Part shown: one piece after another, positions 34,811-43,393 of the stretch | Position numbering within the stretch: the stretch's first letter is position 1 | How the letters are laid out: every line of letters starts with the position of its first letter | Assembly (NCBI GenBank): GCA_018398765.1 | Contig: JAHBMJ010000282.1 | Coordinates: forward strand, 4,564-50,943 | Direction of reading: 5' to 3' | Length of the DNA stretch: 46,380 bases | DNA from: Chromera velia | Taxonomy: Eukaryota > Sar > Chromeraceae | Notes under the pieces: generated by a model | Database searches by the model: none | Told to the model about the DNA's origin: nothing | Seen by the model: only the letters and a program-made list of their open reading frames with translations | Position numbers and translations under genes: made by a program

Positions 34811-35226
34811 GACCCATAGATGCCGGCCTTTTATATAACCGCAACACTGTACTGCAACACTGCCCACTGCCTCCTTACCTTCATGAATGCACACATCTAT
34901 ATATTTTTTTTTTTCGCAAATATATATTTTACTTTGTGGTCGTTTTTGTTAGATGTAAATGCTAGGCCCCTAAGCCCAGTCACCATCGTCTCTAGGGGCC
35001 TGCATTGCTGCAATCGATCCTGCTCAACTGAAACACCCCTCCACTGCCTGTCTGCGAGGTCGCCGCTCCCCCCGTATATAGTAGACAGATGCTTGTAGGA
35101 TCACTCATGCATCTATATTCATCCAAAATGAATCGCATGCAAAGAAAGAAATGAATTCAAAGCAAAACAAATCAAAGCAAACATACAAAACGCAACAACA
35201 GTATGGATCCAGTGAGACATGGATTG

Positions 35227-38200
35227 CTACATACCGACTTGCATCTTCAATTCATTCCAGCACCGCTCGATCTCCTTTCTACGGAAACCTACAGCTTCAA
35301 GTTCCCTGAAAAGTGCCTGTCGCACCGTCCCAAACTCTACATCTAGACATAGTGAAAACAAGAACGCCCATTGCAAGTGACCTTTCAGGATTGCATGAGA
35401 GCGGGAATGCGGTTGAGCGGTCGAAGCATGAGCGAAATGAGGAACACTCAGGTGAGCGCTTTCCTCACTCCTGTTGTTTTGTTTCCCTCTCATTCCGTTT
35501 GGATCCTTTGGTAGTAACCACAGCCGCAGGCCACACCCACATACTTACAGTTCAAACTGCAAAAAGTTTTCGGTCCTTTGCTTTTCTAGTATGCATTCCT
35601 TTGCATAAAAGTCCCTCTTTTATAATACAACACACAGTGGGTCTCTCTCCTGCGTGCATGCCAGTCGCGTCACAATAATACGATCGTCCATCCATCTGTG
35701 AATGAGACGAGCGCCGTCATTCATTTCCACCCTGTTTTGCTTGATCGCCCACTCTCTTTCTTTCAGCCCTGCTGTCAGGTTTGCAAGCGCTGGAGAGAGA
35801 GGTGATCCCTGCGCAAATCCTTCTCTCTGCCACATGAATGCCCCACCCACCCCTAGACCCACCCTCACCACACATGTATCAAAGTCTTGCAGCACCACAC
35901 GCAATACATCATCAAATAAAAATGCATCAGCATTCAAAAAGTTTCTATGCGTAGACACATAGGCCTGTACTTTTCGGTGTCCCACCTGAGTCCATCTTCT
36001 CCTATCCCTGCCTGCAGCATGAGACCGGAAGGATCTCTGAGCCACCACTTTGCCTCCCACTTTCGGTATAACCAGAAACCGCCCTCTTTTCTCTGAACGT
36101 AACTCTCTACACGCTGAATCAAGAAGGTGAGTGATAAGTGCACGGGGGACAGAGGGATAAAATTTTTTGATGTCTTTCACTGTGTATGTGACTTTTGAAG
36201 ACTCTGGCATATCAGGGAAAAAGGCAGCGCGGTGAGACCAGACGGATACGCATGGCAAAACAGACGTGCGCGAGTTAAATTTTACCACTGCTTTCATGAA
36301 TTCAAATGGGGAAAACAACGCTGCATGAGGACTCAAGCCTTTGGGCAGAAGGAGCGCATTCAACATCTTGCACACCTTTGAATACACTTTCTTCCATCCG
36401 TCTTGCACATACAAAACAAGTGGTCACCACTTCAACTCTGCCAGCAAAGCGGGCTGTCCATTTGTAAACGTTTTCCATTTCAGCCATACAATTCCCAGTC
36501 CAAACACATGTCTCTTTGTCTTCCGTTTGTTCTGCCATCCCTTGTTTTTCCTTTCTTCAGTTCCCTGCACGTCTCTTTCTTTTTCTTTTTTCCTGTTTCT
36601 CTCTTCTCCCTGTCCTTTCTTTTCCCCTTGCAGCGCATAAATAAATTTCGGGTGAGAAGGATCAAAAAGGCGATGCATCACTTCATGCACCTCTTCTTCG
36701 GACAGACATACATAATCGGGCAGATCGACAAAGAGCTGACGCACTGCTTGACCATACACTTGAGGGCAGACAAAGGAGACATCGCCTGTACTTCTGTCTA
36801 CCTGTGAGATCCGGTGAGATCACGCATGATCTCCTTAACTCTGCAATGAGTTTTCCTGACGGGGGATTCACAAATGCTTCATCAGAGAATAAAGCGTCCT
36901 TTTGCAGTCGTTCTTCTAGTTTCTTTTCGTATCTTGCTGCCCATTCTTCTGCCATTCCTTCTTTTGTCCCTTTCAACTTCCTGTGTCTGTTTGTAACCAA
37001 CCTCACTGCACTGACTACCTCTTGGGCCACCCTTGTGGCTGAAGATCTGAATCGAGAATTTGCATTCCAGTTTACTTCCATCTTACACATCTTTTGCACT
37101 CTCTCAGCCCTTGACCATGAGTCTACAACATACCCCTCAGTCAAGTTGAATCCATATTTTGCATGCAGATGCGCACACTTGTATGGGAGCTTCTCTGGTT
37201 GCAAGATGTCTTCTCTCTCCACCCACTTCTTCTCATTTATCAATATGCTCTTCAATGTGACTGCTCGTGTAGGTCTGAGTCGGATAAGCAACTTTCTTTC
37301 CTTTCCTTCTGCCTCATTCACCATCTCTTTCACGCCTTTCTGTACTACCTGTTTCACACTCTGAAATGCACTCAAAGGGACATGAAATTCTGCTTCCCCT
37401 GCTTGCTGCTGAATTTCTGAGAGTGCCCATCCTTTCTCTCGGCAGAGCCGTCCCACATTTCCCCAAAAAATCCCCCCGAAGAATGTCTCTGATGCTGACA
37501 TGAAAAAACGCGAGACGATGGAAGTCAGGTCTTCTTTTGTCAGCTCAAGTCTTTTCAGTTGTGATCCCGTCTTCGGTCTTCTCGCTAGGGCTGCATGATG
37601 CCAAATTCAATACAAGTACCCCCCGATCCCTGTCCTGCCCTTCCCCGCATTCAATGCATCACACAGATACAAAAATACGTCTCTCGTCTCCGCCTGTTCT
37701 TCTCTTTCTAAACATTCAAACAGATGTTGAAAAAAAGTAATAGAAAGTGACGGTTTGGAAAAACCCCTTCCATTTCCCTTCCTTTCCCTCACCCCCTTCA
37801 TATTCAGAGGAGGTCGAAGACAGTTGATGCTATGCATCTCCACAGTAAACAGCAATCGGCGGTTGGGATTTCCCTCTCGATCCCTCACCACACAGAGAGG
37901 CCACATCGTAAACTCTGCTACTGTATCCTCATTCATCTCTTCATAGAGTGTTAACACTGCGCTTCTTCTCTCCGCTTCTGTTCGACTTTTCTTCGCTCTC
38001 ACTGCACACCCTACATTTTGCTCCCATCTTACTCTCCTTGTTGCTATAGTTCACCCTATGTATTTTCCTTTTTTGAATGGTGAAAACAACATATACACAA
38101 TGTCTATCTCCTCGTATGTCTTCCACAGATTCACTTTTGCCCCACACTCTTTAACTGCCTCTGCCGTTCTCTTTACATCAAATGCTCTCTTGCTCGAGTC

Positions 38201-38598
38201 CATATTCACCCACCACTGCGCCATCAACGTGAACGCATCATCCGCTGCTGCCTGTACTTTTTTTTTTTTGCGGCCTTGAAGAGTTCCCTGCACCTGCTGC
38301 CCGCCCCCTTTGTCTCTATTTCTCTTTGTTTTCCTTTTTATTCCCAAATCTTCTTCGCACCCGCCCTGAATGGTGAAATGACGACGAGGCGCAGCCTGTA
38401 ATCGCAGGAGTTCACATTTTTAGGACAATACGGGCACTTGACGTCTATCTCTTTCTTTTAAAATTGGAGGAGCAACCATCTAAGGGATAACAGTGCCTTC
38501 ATTTCTTCTATCAACGTAATTCTCTGGTCTTCTTCCGTCAGATGTTTTTCCCCTCTTCTATCCACTTTACCAGCCACCCTTCCTAAACTTTTTTCCAT
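35227..38598 (-). pseudogene. Zinc-finger-like/GIY-YIG/reverse transcriptase polyprotein, multiply interrupted
   Basis: On the - strand a protein-like frame runs from ATG 38598 to TAG 35227, about 1,120 codons. Domain order: (1) a zinc-finger-like start, KCPYCPK near 38422-38439 then LRRHFTIQGGC after a frame change, followed by a very basic stretch (IKRKTKRNRDK). (2) A GIY-YIG nuclease: IVYMLFSP...GKYIG (about 38054-38110), TRRVRW with the conserved Arg, FTVEMHSINCLRPPLN with the conserved Glu and Asn. (3) A linker. (4) A reverse transcriptase: DIKKFYPSV (about 36150-36175), GFAQGSPLSPALANL (about 35790-35820), HRWMDDRII (35681-35700) as the catalytic Asp-Asp box, then ILEKQRTENFLQFEL. (5) A C-terminal part with RELEAVGFRRKEIERCW. 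Interruptions are TAA 38460-38458, a frame change near 38395, TGA 38053-38051, TGA 37609-37607, a frame change at a 16-bp insert 36786-36801, TGA 36426-36424, TAA 35622-35620 and TAA 35547-35545. Inactive as it stands. Confidence 0.78.
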
Positions 38599-40241
38599 AA
38601 AAGCACAACAAAACGAAAGAGAATATTCAAAAGAAAAAGTATGTATACCTTTCTCAGTTCCCTGCCCATTCCTTCCCCACTCACCCTCTTCACATCCCCT
38701 GCCCGTTGTTATTTCCGGTAAAACCTCATTTCTTTGGGGCTCTCAGCAGAAAGGCTGCCACTGACAGCAGCTCTGTGTCCGAAACCTGAAGAGGGATTAT
38801 AAAAAAAGAAGAAAAAGATCGGAAATTTTCTTTTTTTTTTCTTTTTTTAGTTATGGAGTGCAGAGCCTAAGCTAAAACTAGAGCAAAAGTTTAAAGTCCA
38901 CTATGATAGTGCGTATGTCCAGGCGTATGTAGTTCAATGATTATTAATTATTAGAGGTCATAAGAAAGTTTTTTCAAAAAAACGATCATTACATTTTTTT
39001 TTTTAATCATTATATTTTTTATAGCTTACAAATATGAACTCAATAGTAGAATTTTATAAAATTCTAGCTGCAGTATGTTTACATATAGTCTATTTTAAGA
39101 AAATATATGAAAATAATCATACAAAAATTTATGTGAATTTTTAAGATATCTGATATTTTTGAAAATCTTGAATCTTTCTGAGTTGCACTCTACTATGTAG
39201 CTTGGGTCTAGGTTTGGGTAGTAGTTGGATTTTAAGTACCTCCGAGATCGTTTGAAGATGAACACATTTGATCTAACATTTGATTTTCGCAAATGCTCGC
39301 AAAAAAACTTGTTTTTTAAATTAGATTTACACTAAAAATTAGACTAAAAATCTAATTTTGTAGGGTATAGTAGGGTATAGTACAGTGTATTAAGATGTAT
39401 ATAGGTGTTTGTGGAATATAGTGAAATTATTATTGTGGAACCTCATATTGTATGACATAGTATGACATGCTATGCAGTAAAAGAGATATTCAACCTGCTG
39501 ATATCTGCTGATGCTGTGCTGCCTGGGAGCTTAGCGCTCCAACTGGGATTAGACATCCTTTAACTAACTAACTAACTAACTATACCTGCTCACATATATA
39601 CGGAAATGTTCATATATTCAAGGAGCTAGGTACGTACGTTCCCGGGCCGAATCTCCGAAATGTGAGTGTGCAGATACTATCACTAGTAGGGTTAACCAGG
39701 GCATCAAAAGATCCGTACTTTTTTTTTTGNCATTTTGAATTGTAGTTTGCATACATGCATAATGATCATGTGTCTTCGTGTTTTTTAGACTAGTTTAACT
39801 GTATGTTCCACTTCACCGAAGAATCGATCACAACTGAAGAATGACAGAGCTCAAGAGAGAAGCGAAAGTTGCATGGCGCGTCGCTCGGGCCCCGGCATGC
39901 ATCCCTGCGCATGCTTTGAGCTAGACCCGAATATTCGGATCGGATCCCACAACAATTGACCGTGCATCCATGCATATGCATGCACGCAGAAACACGTACG
40001 TGCGGACGCGTAAACGGTAATATATATGTGCCACTCTTCAGCAGATCATGTATGGCTGAGTACAGCTAATTCAGTGATCTACGATCGAGATCGAAGAGAA
40101 GATTCCTCATGGAATTCTGACGAGGACGAGCAGTGCAAAAAGCCTCAAGTCCTCTGTATATGTTGTGCTCCAACTGTTGTTCACGTGCGTGAATACATAG
40201 CTAGATCAATTGACGTAGATTCATCTGACGGTACGTCTGCA
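38599..40241. other. Intergenic, AT-rich, with right inverted repeat
   Basis: This contains the right inverted repeat (38851-38884), T-runs, an AT-rich island to about 39600, (TAAC)n at 39558-39582, a single unknown base at 39730, and TGCATGCA-type words near 39965-39985. The frame at 40026-40241 is continuous with the next gene but is probably 5' UTR. Confidence 0.55.
38851..38884 (-). repeat. Right inverted repeat of the retroelement block
   Basis: Reverse complement of the repeat at 34204-34252 without its 16-bp insertion. Confidence 0.8.
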
Positions 40242-41693
40242 ATGGACGCAGCCACACTGATGACTGAAGAAGCAGAGAGGAACGCAGGCGACCCCACGGA
40301 GTCTGTGGAAGTAGCCGAGAAGGAACCACATGGGGAAGAGGATCAGAAGGAAGAGGAAGAAGAGAAAAATCCGGAGTCTCTCCTGTGCATGCAGGAAGAG
40401 AACGTCTTCATTTATAGCGTCCTTCCTTTCCTGGACCCATTTGAGCTCACACATCTGCGCGTCCTCTGTCGGGCCCACCTCCGACACCTTCGAGAGGCCC
40501 TGAACCTTGGTGTTCGTTGCGATGGCGAGGAGGAGATGGACGCTGTTGAGGAAACGTCCACTCAGGTAGACGGGCAGGGCGAGGGTGTTGATTGGCGTCA
40601 GATGAACGCGAACGTGATGAAGGGCTCCAACGGAGGCGGGGGGTGTTTCTACAAGATCGGCACCAAGTTCGACGCACAGCCCTGGCAGCTCCGCACGGTC
40701 TCCTCCTTGGTGAGCATCGCCTCTGGAAGGGAGCTGAAGGAGTGGACGCTGTGCCCATGGACGGGGGTGTCGCAGGATGGAGGGGAGTACAGATGGAACA
40801 ACCCGGTGGTAAGTAAGTGGATGCGGGTATGGGGTGGATGCAAAACCGGGGGGCCGATATACATCACATTTTTGAATGCCAAATGGAGTAGATGGCCGAA
40901 TGTGATGAAAAACTGCTTTCCAGGATTGAAAAACTGCCAAGCCGTACAGCCATTCTGTTTCGATATCAGGCCAATGATGGATAGGTGAATCTAAGCTGAT
41001 CCTCTGGAAGAAACGGCAGATGCAAGTGTCCTTCGATCTGTGCTGAACAACTTACCCGCTGTATGGCGACCTCGATCAGACTGCTCCGTGTCCTCCACGC
41101 TGCGAACTTGAATGTTTGTTTGTGTCTAGCTGTCTTGCCTATCTGCTGGCCAACAAGTCATACATGTGCATCGATCCCATTCCTCTGATGCATGCATGAT
41201 TGAGTTGCTGCAGGTGAACCTGTTGAACTTCAGAGAGTCCCGACGAGTGTTCCAGTCGGGGAGCAGCTGCTTCTTTGCGATTGACCTGGGGCCCTTCATG
41301 CGCATTGCCCCGACCGGGTACTGGATGAGACACGGGTCCTCGCAGAGACGGGCCCCCCGGTTCTGGCGTCTGGAGGCGTTGGAGGGCGTTGACTCTCTGA
41401 AGACAGAAGAGACGGGAGACGAAAGCGGAGAGGAGAAAGACGAAAAGTGGACGCTGCTGATGAGACACGTGGATGACAGGAGCATCGGGCCAGAGGGGGG
41501 CAGCAGCGCGCGCTTTGATTTGGGGGAAGAGAAGCTGAAGGAGCTGGAGGGAAAAAGGTTCAAAATGTTCCGTCTTGTGAAGGAGGGTGGAAGCGCGGCT
41601 CAAACAAACGATCCATACCTCCATGTGAACGGGTTTGAGCTCTTTGGGACGCTCTTCTTCAACCACGAAAACTCAGAAGCGAGGATCTGTTAG
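40242..41693 (+). CDS. F-box-like protein with C-terminal F5/8C-like (HECTD1-type) domain, 348 aa
   Basis: Two exons join in phase 0: 40242-40808 and 41214-41693 (TAG), with donor GTAAGTAAGT and acceptor CTGCAG. I chose ATG 40242 because the in-frame extension to 40026 is AT-rich and unlike the rest. An acidic N terminus precedes an F-box-like helix set (VFIYSVLPFLDPFELTHLRV). The second half matches the galactose-binding-like domain seen in HECTD1 and BTB proteins: CFYKIGTKF; CFFAIDLGPFMRIAPTGYWM; PRFWRLEAL; WTLLMRHVDDRSI; FKMFRLVKEGG; LHVNGFELFGTLFF. These positions correspond to the family's W/F-x-V-D-L-G, P-T-x-Y-x-x-R-H, W-R-L-E, L-x-x-H-x-x-D and G-F-E-L-Y-G signatures. The likely role is substrate or glycan recognition for a ubiquitin ligase. 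The F5/8C part is firm, the F-box less so. Confidence 0.82.
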
Positions 41694-43393
41694 ATTGCAT
41701 GCATAAATAAATTTTAATAAAGACCAAGGCAATTTCTGGTTCAAACCATTGAGCGGCGATCTAGGCGGCGATTCTAACGATCCAGCCAGTAGAGCTACAG
41801 TAGAGTTAATGGGGTCAAGTCCCGGTTAACTCACTCAAGCACGAATCGAGATATGAATCAGTTTTAATACGCCAGTTTACGCATTTAAAGCGGCATTTTA
41901 GCATCCTTTTTTACGTTTTGAACAGAAAGATGATTAATGAACACGGTCAAATTATCTAACATGGTATGTAAGTTGAATTAAGTTTAATGCCGCGTCGGTG
42001 ACATATACAGTGGTATATCTGAGGCTTTTGACTACAGAAAAAAAATTAATTTTCAAGTTGAACAGGACTGATGATGATGATGATGATGATTGAGGGTCAC
42101 TTTTCGAATGAATTTGAACTTTTGAAGCTAGTTTGAAGTAATCTGGGAAGTAACTTAATTTTAATTGCATGAATTAGCATCTATATGTCTTAATATGTGT
42201 ACATGAATAGGGGGTGAAAGACGGAAACTGAATGTATCTCATCATCTCGGCTTTGATCTGGCTATAGAGAAAAAAGACAAACAATCGAACAGTTAGTGTC
42301 ATATGGTTGTAGAAGGTTTTTAGCTTCTAAGTTCTAACATAGTGAGTTCTGTATATATCTGTATATAGGTGACCGGAGACTATTTTGCAAACTTTTGTTA
42401 CCCCGAACTTTCCCTAGTCTTTTGGTACACTTGAGACACCCAAAGTCCTATGTTAAACGTTTGTGCACTATCTTCTACTCCAAATTACTCGAAAATAAGC
42501 AGTCATTCTCAAAAAGGATAACCACAGACTCGTACAGAATAAAGAGATGAAACAAACATTATAAAACAATACAAAACACCCACATACAACCAATTGAGAA
42601 GACGTGTACATTAGTGTGCATTGACTCTGCAAACTAGGTGAAGTACTCTATATGCAGAGTTCCAGAAGTTGGTCCGACCGGAGCTAACCAGAACTATGAC
42701 AGTGAGGCTTTGCCCCCCCCCTTCCAAAAATTAAACCCACCGGGCCACGATCGAAGGCGCTCTGCATGGTCCCGAATTTGGTCGGACCCGGCCGTGCGCG
42801 GTCCGTAACGGACTCGCCGCGGAGTCTATCGGTACGTCAGATTCGTGACACACTCCCTGGCGGGCAGTCACGTTTTAGATGAGTGCCTCGACTAAAGTGC
42901 GGATCTAAGGGCTTTCAGATTTCCATGCATGCGCAGTCGACGCGGTTCTAACACGATGCGCTTTCGTTGATTGTCAGGGCCTCTCACATGTGATAAGGTG
43001 AGCTGCCCTCAGAGGGAAATATACATGCAGCGATCGAAAATTAAAATTTCTGTTCTCCTGAACGTTGGATCGAACACGTGCGTATATCTTCTGCTCTTTC
43101 TGACCGTCAGCTCTTCTTTCCAAAGAACCCCCGCAGGGATTGACATTGTGATCAATTTAAAGCGTAAGAGGTGCTGAGCAAAGACTCTTTGACTCGTGAC
43201 CTCTGGGGTGGTCTGCGAAGTTTCCTTTCTCAGAGAAGAGAAGAGAGCCGTTTCGCCAGCTGCGTGTCCATCCCTCCTTCCAGGTTTGCTCCTTCTCTCT
43301 GTCCAAGGAGAAAAGTGAAACTTGGCAGAGCAAAGTAAGAGAGTCTAAGTGAACCTCTGGATCCGAGAAACAGTCTTTTTTCCAGAGTAAAAG
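41694..43393. other. AT-rich intergenic region with a GC-rich patch
   Basis: A GATG run of about 20 bp lies at 42071-42090. The segment 41700-42640 is AT-rich with no gene seen. A GC-rich patch (about 42720-42860) stands out from its surroundings. The last 300 bp, pyrimidine-rich in places, should hold the alveolin promoter and 5' UTR. Confidence 0.5.

Larger units (their letters stand above)
34005..35226. other. AT-rich region between CysQ and the retroelement ORF
   Basis: No gene recognised. It contains the left inverted repeat (34204-34252), A- and T-runs, and a dense cluster of ATAGTT/AACTAT words (about 34636-34810). Confidence 0.6.
34204..38884 (-). mobile_element. Decayed GIY-YIG/reverse-transcriptase retroelement between inverted repeats
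   Basis: A block of about 4.7 kb is bounded by inverted repeats: 34204-34252 and the reverse complement of 38851-38884. The repeats match at nearly every base, apart from a 16-bp insertion in the left copy, and each is followed inward by an A-rich run. Inside, on the - strand, lies the damaged polyprotein frame described separately. The order nuclease then RT resembles Penelope-like retroelements with an N-terminal GIY-YIG domain, which are known from protists and algae. Whether the inverted repeats are true element ends is an inference; I did not find a convincing target-site duplication. Confidence 0.6.

Noticed and set aside
35227-38598. Reassigned TGA (as Trp) in the RT frame
   Set aside because: Neighbouring genes (SQD1, CysQ) end in TGA, and the RT frame itself uses TGG for Trp many times. 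TAA stops also interrupt it. Pseudogene decay is simpler.
40026-40241. N-terminal extension of the F-box-like protein
   Set aside because: In frame, but AT-rich and not protein-like; ATG 40242 starts the acidic region typical of the rest. It cannot be fully excluded.
41800-41840. tRNA-like GGTCAAGTCCCGG B-box
   Set aside because: The surrounding AT-rich sequence does not give an acceptor stem or anticodon arm.
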